This document shows positions 24,678 through 32,422 of a stretch of DNA of 64,000 bases, piece after piece. Position numbers and translations under genes: made by a program. Source of the DNA: Winogradskya humida (GTDB taxonomy: Bacteria > Actinomycetota > Actinomycetes > Mycobacteriales > Micromonosporaceae); assembly GCF_016862215.1 (NCBI RefSeq), contig NZ_BOMN01000054.1:1-64000 (forward strand). Direction: 5' to 3'. Numbering within the stretch: position 1 is the first letter of the stretch; the number at the start of each line of letters is the position of its first letter. The notes under the pieces were generated by a model. It was not told the origin of the DNA and made no database searches. It saw only the letters and a list, made by a program, of their open reading frames with translations.

Positions 24678-27600
24678 GTGAGCAAGCGCCCCCAGACGGC
24701 GAACGCGGTCATGTCGCGTCTCCGCCGGCCGGCAAGCCGGCTGCGGGATATGCCGATCTGGTCGAAGCTCGGGCTGATCATGCTCGTGCCGACGCTGGCG
24801 ACGATCGTCGTCGGAACAAGCAGCCTCATCGACCAGATCGGCCAGGCGAGCAACGCCGAACGTGCCCGCACGCTGTCCGTGCTTTCCCAAGCCGCCGGTG
24901 GACTCGTAGACCACTTGCAGAACGAACGCGCCTACGGCGTGATGATCGCGACGACCAAGCCGAACACTCCCGACCGTGAGGCCGGCGAGACGGCTTACAG
25001 CCGCGAACACCCCAAGGTCGACGCTGCGAAGCTGCCCTACTCGCAGCAGAAGTCCGCACTCGAGGACGTTCCCGACACGGTCACCACGCTGCTCGTGCGG
25101 CTCGACCGGAACCTCGAAGAACTGCCGTCGATCCGCAGCCAGACCGCGAACGGCAAGTTCAAGTCAGGTGACGTCGAAGACGCCTACGACCTGCTGATCG
25201 ACGACCTGCTCAACGTGCGCGACGTCTCCGCTCAGCTGGCCACGAACACCGACCTGAGCGACCGGCTGCGCGTGGTCGCCTCCGTCGCCCGGGCCAAGGA
25301 CTACATCTCCCAGCAGCGCGACGTCGGTCACGAGGTGCTCGGTGCCGGTGAGTTCACCGAGGCCCTGCGCAAGTCGTTCCTGACCACGGAGGCGGGCTAC
25401 GACATCGCCGACTCCACGATGCGTCAGGTCGGCACCCCTGAGGACCGCGCGCTGGTCGACAAGGTGGTCAACGGTCCCGCCAAGCGGGCCGCGACCAACC
25501 TGACCGAGCCGCTGAACTCCCTGAGCGGTGCCAACACGAAGACGATTCCGTTCACCCGGGACACGTGGGAAACGGCGATGGTCGGCTACAACGACCTGTT
25601 CCGCTCCGTGGAGAACAAGCTCGACGTCGAGATCGTGGCCCAGGCCACCACCATCCGCGACGACGTGCAGCGCGACGTCTTCATCCAGACGAGCCTGCTG
25701 CTCAGCCTCCTGCTGCTCGCGATCGTCTTCGCCTGGCTCGTCGCCCGGTCGATGGCCCGCTCGCTGCGGGAGCTGCGTCAGGGTGCGCTCAACGTCGCCC
25801 AGTTCGGCCTGCCCCAGGCGGTCGAGCGGCTGCGTGACCCGGCGGTTTCCGGCTCGCTGACCCCGGCCCAGGTGGCCGACCAGATCGCCGAGCCGCTGCC
25901 GGTGCGCAGCCGGGACGAGTTCGGGCAGGTGACCGAGGCGTTCAACGCGGTTCACCTCGAGGCCGTGCGTACGGCCGCCGAGCAGGCCGCCCTGCGGGCC
26001 TCGGTCGCGACGATGTTCGTCAACCTCGCCCGTCGTTCCCAGATCCTGGTCGACCGGCTCATCGGTCACCTGGACCGCCTGGAGCGCGGCGAGGAGGACC
26101 CGGACCGGCTGGCCGAGCTCTTCCAGCTCGACCACCTCGCCACCCGAATGCGCCGTAACGACGAAAACCTCCTGGTTCTCGCCGGCGCCGACTCGACCCG
26201 TGTGCAGCGCGAGCCCGCCGCTCTGATCGACGTGCTCCGCGCCGCCCAGTCCGAGGTCGAGCACTACACCCGCATCGAGTTCGGCGTCATCGACCGGGAC
26301 ATCGAGGTGTCCGCTCACGCGGTCAACGACATGGTCCACCTGGTCGCCGAGCTCTTCGACAACGCGACAGCGTTCTCGCCGCCCAACAGCCACGTCGTGG
26401 TCGAGGCTCGCCGCCTCGGCGACGGTGCGGTTCTCTCGGTCGAGGACCGCGGCATCGGCATCAGCCGCGAGCAGTTGCGTGACCTCAACGAGCGCCTGGC
26501 CAACCCGCCGATGGTGGACGTCGCCGTCTCCCGGATGATGGGCCTGGTCGTGGTCGCCCGGCTGGCGAACCGGCACGGTGTGCGGGTCGAGCTCCGGCCG
26601 GCCGACAGCGAGCGCGGCACGGTTGCCGATGTCGGGCTGCCCGTGGGCGTCATGGTCGCCAACAACAGCATCGCGGGCCGTCAGCAGGCCGGGATCTCGG
26701 CGTACGGGCAGGACCACCAGGCCCGGCCGCAGTTCACCGAGCCCCCGCTGGCGCTCGAGAGCAGCTCCGCCAACGTGTTCGGCGGCAGCCGCCCGTTCGA
26801 CCCGAACCCGCCGATGCCCAACGGTGGCATGCTCGGTGCCGGTAACGGCCGCCAGGCGCCTGCCTGGTCCGACCTGACCGGTGCGCCGACGAACGGTTTC
26901 GAGTCGTCCAACGGCTTCGAGCCCGCCAACGGCTTCAACGGCGGCGGTTCCAACGGCTTCGGTGGACCCTCCAACGGTTTCGGCGGGCCCTCCAACGGCT
27001 TCAGCAACGGCAGCAACGGCAGCGGTGGCCCCAACGGCTTCCACGGCCCGCGCAGCAACGAGCCGATCCCGCCGATCCCGCAGCCGGGTCAGCAGAACTT
27101 CGGTGGTGGCAACGAGAACCTGCCGCAGCGTCGCAACGGCGAGAACGTTCGCCCGGACGAGACGGCAGCCTTCGGGGCCACGATTCCGCGGCAGCTGCCG
27201 CCGAGCCCGGAGCCGCAGAACCGGACGTCGTTCGTGCCGCCGGTCTCGGCACCCCCGGTGCCGCCTACCTCCGCGCCGCCGTCGTACGGTCGCCCGGTCT
27301 CGTCTCCGCCCTTCGGGAGTCAGCCGGCTTCGGCGCCCCCGGCCCGGCCGCAGTCGGCTCCGCCGGCGAACGGTCAGCCGAGTTACGCTCCGAACGCGTT
27401 CGTGCAGCCCCAGTCCGCTCCGTCCGCACCGCCGGCCTGGCCGCCGGTGTCGGGGGATCGGGAGCAGGCAGCCCCGCACGTCCCGGAGAGCCTCGCGGCC
27501 GCCCTGGACATGACCGCGGAGCTGCCGCGCTACCGGCCCAACGGCAACGGCACGGGTCCGCAGCCGCAGGTCGCCCCGCCGACCAACCCGCAGAACGGGA

Positions 27601-28358
27601 CTCCCAGCCGGGAGGCCGATCGTTCCGCGGCGGCCGCCGAGGCAGCCCACGAGGTGGCCACCAAGCAGGCCGCAGTCGCCCAGGCGACCGCAGCCGCGCA
27701 GATCGCCGCCGCGCAGTCCGCCGCACGTCAGCGGGCCGGTGACGGTCAGTCCCAGTTCGCCGACGAGACGATGGAGCTGCCGATCTTCCGGGAGCTCGAG
27801 TCGGCCTGGTTCATGACCGCCCGTCCGGCTGAGACCAAGCCGGCACCTGCGGCCGAGCCGAAGCCGACGCCCGTCGTGCAGAATGACGACGCAGTGGTTT
27901 CTCAGCGCATCCCGACCGGCGAGCCGATCCGAACGGCCAGCGTGCCCCAGCAGGCCGCCCCGACGGAACGACTCACCATTGAGCGGGAGCCGGAGCCCGT
28001 CGGCGCGGTAGCGTCTAACGGTGCTGTCAACGGCGCGGCCAACGGCAACGGGAACCACCCGTGGCAGACGGCGGCCGATGATGGCTGGCAGGCGGCCCGC
28101 AAGGCTGCCGAGGCACCGGTGGACCTGACTACGACGGCCGGTCTTCCGCGCCGTACGCCGATGGCCCAGCTGGTCCCGGGTGGCGTCGACCGCGCCGAGA
28201 CCTCCGTACAACGCCGCACTCCCGAGTCGGTCCGTGGGCTTCTGTCCGCGTACCACCGCGGTGTGCACCGGGGTCGCACGAAGGAAAATTCGACCAACCC
28301 GGAGGAGACTCCGGGAGGGCAGCTGTCCTCGCAGGCTGGCAAGGAGCATGAGGCATGA
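24678..28358 (+). CDS. cvnA: Conservon sensor kinase CvnA with NIT domain
   Basis: Membrane sensor kinase of the conservon type. In order over 1226 residues: cytosolic N terminus; membrane helix (about 33-52); extracytoplasmic nitrate/nitrite-sensing (NIT) domain (about 60-330); second helix (about 337-358); HAMP; a DHp-like segment (SVATMFVNLARRSQILVDRL); HATPase with ELFDNATAFSPPNS and VEDRGIGIS (about 545-665); then over 550 residues of Asn/Gly/Phe- and Pro-rich low complexity. The C-terminal block (DDGWQAARKA, TTAGLPRRTPMAQLVPG) recurs in the minus-strand protein at 32.4 kb. GTG 24678 has AGGAGGA at seven bases. First gene of cvnABCD. Confidence 0.93.
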   Translation: MSKRPQTANAVMSRLRRPASRLRDMPIWSKLGLIMLVPTLATIVVGTSSLIDQIGQASNAERARTLSVLSQAAGGLVDHLQNERAYGVMIATTKPNTPDREAGETAYSREHPKVDAAKLPYSQQKSALEDVPDTVTTLLVRLDRNLEELPSIRSQTANGKFKSGDVEDAYDLLIDDLLNVRDVSAQLATNTDLSDRLRVVASVARAKDYISQQRDVGHEVLGAGEFTEALRKSFLTTEAGYDIADSTMRQVGTPEDRALVDKVVNGPAKRAATNLTEPLNSLSGANTKTIPFTRDTWETAMVGYNDLFRSVENKLDVEIVAQATTIRDDVQRDVFIQTSLLLSLLLLAIVFAWLVARSMARSLRELRQGALNVAQFGLPQAVERLRDPAVSGSLTPAQVADQIAEPLPVRSRDEFGQVTEAFNAVHLEAVRTAAEQAALRASVATMFVNLARRSQILVDRLIGHLDRLERGEEDPDRLAELFQLDHLATRMRRNDENLLVLAGADSTRVQREPAALIDVLRAAQSEVEHYTRIEFGVIDRDIEVSAHAVNDMVHLVAELFDNATAFSPPNSHVVVEARRLGDGAVLSVEDRGIGISREQLRDLNERLANPPMVDVAVSRMMGLVVVARLANRHGVRVELRPADSERGTVADVGLPVGVMVANNSIAGRQQAGISAYGQDHQARPQFTEPPLALESSSANVFGGSRPFDPNPPMPNGGMLGAGNGRQAPAWSDLTGAPTNGFESSNGFEPANGFNGGGSNGFGGPSNGFGGPSNGFSNGSNGSGGPNGFHGPRSNEPIPPIPQPGQQNFGGGNENLPQRRNGENVRPDETAAFGATIPRQLPPSPEPQNRTSFVPPVSAPPVPPTSAPPSYGRPVSSPPFGSQPASAPPARPQSAPPANGQPSYAPNAFVQPQSAPSAPPAWPPVSGDREQAAPHVPESLAAALDMTAELPRYRPNGNGTGPQPQVAPPTNPQNGTPSREADRSAAAAEAAHEVATKQAAVAQATAAAQIAAAQSAARQRAGDGQSQFADETMELPIFRELESAWFMTARPAETKPAPAAEPKPTPVVQNDDAVVSQRIPTGEPIRTASVPQQAAPTERLTIEREPEPVGAVASNGAVNGAANGNGNHPWQTAADDGWQAARKAAEAPVDLTTTAGLPRRTPMAQLVPGGVDRAETSVQRRTPESVRGLLSAYHRGVHRGRTKENSTNPEETPGGQLSSQAGKEHEA
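26890..27050 (+). repeat. In-frame NGF repeat in cvnA
   Basis: About eight irregular repeats encode Asn-Gly-Phe triplets with Gly/Pro/Ser spacers (SNGFGGPSNGFGGPSNGF), in the disordered region after the kinase domain. Likely variable in copy number between strains. Confidence 0.75.
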
Positions 28359-28852
28359 CAAGTACGCAGGATCTGGGTTGGCTCCTCGCCAACTTTGCCG
28401 ACCGCGTTCCCGGGGTGGCGCACGCGATCGCGGTCTCCGCCGACGGTCTGCTGCTCGCGGCCTCGCGGGACCTTCCCCGCGACCGTGCCGACCAGCTGGC
28501 GGCCATCGCCTCCGGCCTGGTCAGCCTGACTCAGGGCGCCGCACGGTGCTTCGAGGGTGGTGCAGTGCTGCAGACGGTCGTCGAGATGGACAACGGGTTC
28601 CTCTTCCTGATGTCGATCTCCGACGGTTCGTCGTTCGCCGTGCTCGCCGCTCGCAGCTGTGACGTCGGTCAGGTGGGCTACGAGATGGCCCTCCTGGTGG
28701 ACCGCGTGGGTGAGGCTCTGACGCCCGCTCCGCGGCCGGAGTCCTCGGCTGAACGGATGGTGGACCGGATCCGTCCGGTATCTGTCCAAATGCTTGATGA
28801 CGAGAGAAACTTCTATGGGCCGAGGGATGGGGTGAGCGGTGACGATGCCTGA
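28355..28852 (+). CDS. cvnB: Conservon roadblock/LC7 protein CvnB
   Basis: Small roadblock/LC7-fold protein of the MglB type, expected to bind the CvnD GTPase and the sensor kinase at the membrane. The roadblock fold spans about residues 5-120 (LGWLLANFADRVPGVAHAIAVSADGLLLAAS, MDNGFLFLMSISDGSSFAVLA). At 165 residues it is some 25 longer than the usual form, with a charged extension VDRIRPVSVQMLDDERNFYG. ATG overlaps the cvnA stop by four bases, and its end overlaps cvnC by 14 bases. Confidence 0.92.
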   Translation: MTSTQDLGWLLANFADRVPGVAHAIAVSADGLLLAASRDLPRDRADQLAAIASGLVSLTQGAARCFEGGAVLQTVVEMDNGFLFLMSISDGSSFAVLAARSCDVGQVGYEMALLVDRVGEALTPAPRPESSAERMVDRIRPVSVQMLDDERNFYGPRDGVSGDDA

Positions 28853-29219
28853 ACGCGATGAGCCGACCGGCGCGTTGGTCAGACCATACGCCGTGACCCG
28901 TGGCCGAACTCGGCCCAAGCTGGAGATAGCGCTGGAAGCGCTTGTCGAGACCACCGTTCGTGGCCGAAGTACGGGGCCGGGCAGGGGCGGCAGCGAACAC
29001 CAGTACATCGCGGCGATGTGTGACGGCGGCAGAGTCCAGTCGCTGGCAGAGATCGCAGCACGCATGCAACTACCGCTCGGGGTGGCCCGAGTGATCGTCG
29101 CCGACATGGCCCACGACGGGCTGGTGGCGGTCTACGAGCCGACATCGCTTGAAGATGAAACCGACGCGGTGGGTACGGATCTGCTGGAAAGGGTGCTGAG
29201 TGGACTTCGCAGGCTCTGA
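28839..29219 (+). CDS. cvnC: Conservon DUF742 protein CvnC
   Basis: The 126-residue DUF742 protein found third in conservons, with a winged-helix-like fold: ALVRPYAVTRGRTRP, then SLAEIAARMQLPLGVARVIVADMAHDGLVAVYEP. Its role in the CvnA-D membrane complex is not settled. It begins inside the end of cvnB and its end overlaps cvnD by 20 bases, so all four genes are tightly coupled. In this copy the N-terminal PERDEPTGALVRPY matches the family. Confidence 0.92.
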   Translation: MTMPERDEPTGALVRPYAVTRGRTRPKLEIALEALVETTVRGRSTGPGRGGSEHQYIAAMCDGGRVQSLAEIAARMQLPLGVARVIVADMAHDGLVAVYEPTSLEDETDAVGTDLLERVLSGLRRL

Positions 29220-29808
29220 CATGTCGCGGCGGCCAACGGCCGGGCGCGTTACATCGGCGAAGATTGTTATCGCCGGTGGGTTCGGCGTCGGTAAAACGAC
29301 GCTGGTGGGGTCCGTCTCGGAGATCACCCCACTGACCACTGAGGCGATCATGACTTCCGCCGGCGTGGGTGTCGACGATAACCGGCAGGTGCCGGGTAAG
29401 ACGACGACCACGGTGGCGATGGACTTCGGCCGCATCAGCATCGACAGGGACCTCATCCTGTACCTGTTCGGAACACCGGGCCAGACACGTTTCTGGTTCA
29501 TGTGGGACGAGCTCGTACGAGGTGCCATCGGTGCGGTAGTCATGGTGGATACGCGTCGGCTCGCCGACTGCTTCGCCGCCATCGACTTCTTCGAGCACCG
29601 AAGGCTGCCGTACCTGGTCGCCATAAACTGCTTCGATGGCATGCAGTATCACAACGCTCAGGACGTGCGGGACGCGCTTGCGATCTCGTCCGACGTCCCC
29701 GTGGTGAGCTGTGACGCCCGTAACCGCGAGTCGACGAAGAACGTCTTGATCTCTCTGGTCGAGTACGTCCTGACCATGCGTCGCTCGCGCGCGGTAGCGC
29801 CGGCCTGA
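29200..29808 (+). CDS. cvnD: Conservon Ras-like GTPase CvnD
   Basis: MglA/Arf-like small GTPase that acts with CvnB. G1 is AGGFGVGKTTLVGS, a Thr-rich switch I (PGKTTTTVAMDFGR), G3 LFGTPGQTRF and the guanine-specificity region around INCFDG, where NKxD is replaced as is usual in CvnD proteins; 202 residues. GTG 29200 begins within cvnC. An intrinsic terminator follows after ten bases, closing the conservon; no cytochrome P450 follows, unlike several Streptomyces conservons. Confidence 0.93.
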   Translation: MDFAGSDMSRRPTAGRVTSAKIVIAGGFGVGKTTLVGSVSEITPLTTEAIMTSAGVGVDDNRQVPGKTTTTVAMDFGRISIDRDLILYLFGTPGQTRFWFMWDELVRGAIGAVVMVDTRRLADCFAAIDFFEHRRLPYLVAINCFDGMQYHNAQDVRDALAISSDVPVVSCDARNRESTKNVLISLVEYVLTMRRSRAVAPA

Positions 29809-29818
29809 CAGGTCGTTC

Positions 29819-29851
29819 AAGTCCCGCTCTGTTCGACAGAGCGGGACTTTT
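29819..29851 (+). terminator. Terminator after cvnD
   Basis: Stem of about 14 bp (AAGTCCCGCTCTGT with ACAGAGCGGGACTTTT pairing) and a three-base loop TCG, followed by T residues, ten bases after the cvnD stop. Confidence 0.9.
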
Positions 29852-29882
29852 GCGTGTCCAGATTCTGCGCTAGACAATACGG

Positions 29883-30582
29883 ATGGCACACGAGGTGACT
29901 GTCCCGTTACTGCCCTGCGGCTCCATCGACGACATCGCCGACTTCTATCAGGCCCTCGGCTTCGAGGTCACCTACCGGCAGACGAAGCCGAACCCCTACG
30001 TCGCGATCCGGCGCGAGGATCTGCACCTGCACTTCTTCGGCATGCCCGATTTCGACGCGGCCACGTCGTACGGCACCCTGCCTGGTCCTGAGCCAGGATG
30101 TCGCCGGGCTGCACGCGGCGTTCGCGGCGGGGATGCGGTCGCGCTTCGGCAAGGTGCCCGTCGCCGGCCTGCCGCGGATGACCCGGCCACGGCCCAGGAA
30201 GAACATGGACGGCGTGACCGGCTTCAGCCTCGTCGACCCGGGCGGCAACTGGATCCGCGTCACGGCGGCGCCCACGGCGGCGCCCACGGCTCAACCTGCT
30301 CCTCCTCACGCAGCCGTCGGTGATCGGCTCGCGGTGGCGCTGGACAACGCGGTGGTGCAGGGCGACGGGCGGGGCGCACCCGCTCAGGCCGCGAAGATCC
30401 TCGACGGTGCGCTGAGCAGGGGCTCGGATGACCCGGTCACTCTCGTACGGGCACTGGTCTACCGGGCCGAGCTCGCCGAGGGGCTCGGCGAACCGTCGGC
30501 GGAGCTGCTCGAACGGGCCCGCGCCGTCGTACTGACACCCGCCGAACAGCTCATCCTCGCCGCTGAGCTCGGCGAATACTGA
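29883..30582 (+). pseudogene. VOC (glyoxalase/bleomycin-resistance-like) protein, frameshifted
   Basis: The first 65 codons encode a typical VOC N terminus (VTVPLLPCGSIDDIADFYQALGFEVTYRQ, HLHFFGMPDFD). The reading frame is then lost at a CCC run (30076-30078): deleting one C restores TCLVLSQDVAGLHAAFAAG followed by MRSRFGKVPVAGLPRM, GFSLVDPGGNWIRV and a C-terminal TPR-like region ending AAELGEY, for an intact length of about 232 residues. Either a real inactivating insertion or a sequencing error. A TAGACA box lies six bases before the ATG. Confidence 0.82.
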
Positions 30583-30615
30583 GGTCGTGGGCGTGCCGTT
30601 GTTAGAGTGCCGCAC

Positions 30616-30885
30616 ATGGTCTTCCAGTACTGGCATCTCGGGGTGGTCGCCGCCGTTGCCGCCGTGGTCGTGTGGGGCATGCTGGCCGCGCGGCGCGCGA
30701 CGCTGATCGGTCTGGCAGCCACCCTGGTGGTCATCAGCGGCTGGCTGCTCTACACCCTGGTCCTGGACGAGCCCTACATCGATCACGACGCGGAGACCGT
30801 GGTGATGATCGGCACCCCCGCCGTCGTCGGCGTGGTCTTCGGCCTGCTCGCGGTCAGGAACCCCTGGACCCGCCGCCAGGCCTGA
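30616..30885 (+). CDS. Small hypothetical membrane protein
   Basis: An 89-residue protein with three membrane segments: LGVVAAVAAVVVWGMLAA, TLIGLAATLVVISGWLLYTLVL and VMIGTPAVVGVVFGLLAV. Function not recognised. ATG 30616 is chosen because TAGAGT (30603-30608) precedes it by seven bases, the leaderless pattern; a GTG at 30607 would overlap that box. Confidence 0.65.
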   Translation: MVFQYWHLGVVAAVAAVVVWGMLAARRATLIGLAATLVVISGWLLYTLVLDEPYIDHDAETVVMIGTPAVVGVVFGLLAVRNPWTRRQA

Positions 30886-30895
30886 GGGGGCCGGT

Positions 30896-31351
30896 GTGAC
30901 GCGGGTGCTGGTGACGGGCATGTCGGGCGCGGGCAAGACCACGCTGCTCGGCGAGCTGGCCCGGCGAGGTGTCACCACCGTCGACACCGATTACGACGGG
31001 TGGGAGTTGCCGGACGGGACCTGGGACGAGCCCCGCATGACGGCCCTGCTCGCCGAGCCGGGCCACGTCGTGGTGTCGGGGACGGTGAGTAATCAGGGCC
31101 GCTTCTACGACCGTTTCGACGAGGTCGTTCTGCTCAGCGCACCGCTGGACGTCCTTCTCGAGCGGGTCGCGCGGCGTACGAACGATCCGTACGGCAGGAC
31201 TGCCGCGCAGCAGGCGGAGATCAAGCGCTATGTGGCCGAGGTCGAGCCGCTGCTGCGTCGCGGCGCCACGTTGGAGCTCGACGGCCGGCGCACAGTTGCG
31301 GACCTGGCCGACACCGTCGAGCGGTTGCTTGGCTCGCCGCGTAGCCGGTGA
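30896..31351 (+). CDS. P-loop nucleotide kinase-like ATPase
   Basis: A 151-residue soluble protein with an intact Walker A (VLVTGMSGAGKTTLLGELARRG), a DTDYDGW substrate-like segment and a C-terminal lid-like Arg-rich helix (LLERVARRTNDPYGRTAAQQAEI), the layout of small adenylate- or shikimate-kinase-like P-loop kinases. The substrate is unknown. GTG 30896 has a GAGGGGG site five bases before it and follows the small membrane-protein gene by ten bases. Confidence 0.75.
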   Translation: MTRVLVTGMSGAGKTTLLGELARRGVTTVDTDYDGWELPDGTWDEPRMTALLAEPGHVVVSGTVSNQGRFYDRFDEVVLLSAPLDVLLERVARRTNDPYGRTAAQQAEIKRYVAEVEPLLRRGATLELDGRRTVADLADTVERLLGSPRSR

Positions 31352-31364
31352 GCACTTCTGTGCT

Positions 31365-31922
31365 TCAGCCCGCGCGGCGATAGTGCATGGCCACCGCGCC
31401 GTTGCGGAGTGGCTCAGCCGAGAGCAGCTCGAGCTTGCGTGTGGCGGGTAGCCCGCCCTGATGCAGCGTCGGGCCGTGGCCGGCGATCCTGGGCTGGACG
31501 AGCAGCTGGTACTCGTCGATCAGGTCCAGCCGCTCGAGCTCGGTCGCGAGCTTGCCGCTTCCGAGGAGGACCCCGGCCGGGGTCTCATCCTTGAGCTTCT
31601 GCACGCCCTCACGCAGATCGCCGGCGATGTGGTGGCTGTTGGCCCACGGGAAGTCGTTGCGCGTCGACGACACCACGTACTTGGGTTTGGCCTCCAGCTT
31701 GACCGCCCACTCGAGCAGGGCCGGCGGCGCCTGCACGTCGCCGCGGGCGACGGCCGGCCAGTAGCTCTCCATCATCTCGTAGGTGACACGACCCCACAGC
31801 ATCGCGCCGCCCTCGTCCATGAGACGGGTGAACAAGGCGTGCGTCTCGTCGTCGGCGATCCCCTCCTGGTGGTCGACGCAACCGTCCAGGGTGACATTGA
31901 GGCTGAAGATGAGCGCTCCCAT
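31365..31922 (-). CDS. Dihydrofolate reductase family protein (RibD C-terminal type)
   Basis: A 185-residue member of the RibD C-terminal/YwjB-like family of NADPH-binding reductases: MGALIFSLNVTLDGCVDHQEG, AMLWGRVTYEMMESYWP, YVVSSTRNDFPW and VLLGSGKLATELERLDLIDEY. True substrate unknown; such genes are commonly labelled dihydrofolate reductase without proof. The frame is open further upstream, but ATG 31922 matches the family start and TAGACT (31936-31931, minus) lies eight bases upstream, pointing to a near-leaderless message. Confidence 0.83.
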   Translation of the reverse strand: MGALIFSLNVTLDGCVDHQEGIADDETHALFTRLMDEGGAMLWGRVTYEMMESYWPAVARGDVQAPPALLEWAVKLEAKPKYVVSSTRNDFPWANSHHIAGDLREGVQKLKDETPAGVLLGSGKLATELERLDLIDEYQLLVQPRIAGHGPTLHQGGLPATRKLELLSAEPLRNGAVAMHYRRAG

Positions 31923-32401
31923 GGCCGGGGAGTCTAATGCCACTACGGCGTCGGCTCGGGCAGGCGGCGCGTCAGCGAACTCGGGATTAACGCGCCCGTC
32001 TCGTTGAACTGGACGAACCGGCGGGCATCGCCGCCGCGACTCCCACGACCAGAGCGGATCGCGAACTCGCACCCGAGGAACCCGCCAGGCCCCGGACTTC
32101 CGCCCTGTCGGAGCCAACCGGCCCCAGGAGGCCGCAAAGCGACAGTCAGCCTGGGCCTGCACCGCTGAAGCGACCGGGGCGAGCAGCGTTGCTCTGAGCG
32201 GCCGAAAAGCCGCCGTGCTGTCACCGGCGGGGCTGGCCCGTGGCGCTCAGCGGCGGCGGGCGGTGCGGTGCTCAGCGTCCGCCGGGTGGTCCGGTGCTCA
32301 GCGTCCGCCGGGTGGTCCGGTGCTCAGCGTCCGCCGGTTGGTGCGGTGTTCAGCGTCCGCCAGGTGGTCTGGTGCTCAGCGGCCGCCCGTTGGTGCGGTG
32401 T
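31923..32401. other. Intergenic region with 26-bp repeats
   Basis: About 480 bases between the divergent... same-strand neighbours hold no credible gene. The first 310 bases look featureless apart from the reductase promoter near 31931 and a short GCGGC-GCCGC hairpin near 32199-32214. The last 160 bases are the tandem array described separately. Confidence 0.5.
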
Positions 32402-32422
32402 TCAGCGGCTGGGGTAGCCCGC
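32241..32422. repeat. 26-bp tandem array at the end of the IS110-like gene
   Basis: Seven units of 26 bases, the central ones nearly identical (GGTGCTCAGCGTCCGCC core; 32267-32292, 32293-32318, 32319-32344, 32345-32370, 32371-32396), outer ones more diverged. The last unit contains the stop codon of the minus-strand gene. The core resembles those of the repeats near 12.0 and 45.3 kb. Confidence 0.88.

Noticed and set aside
25164..28361. Minus-strand open frame of 1065 codons opposite cvnA
   Set aside because: Antisense to a clearly conserved kinase; low-complexity Arg/Leu/Gly/Val composition and no recognisable domain.
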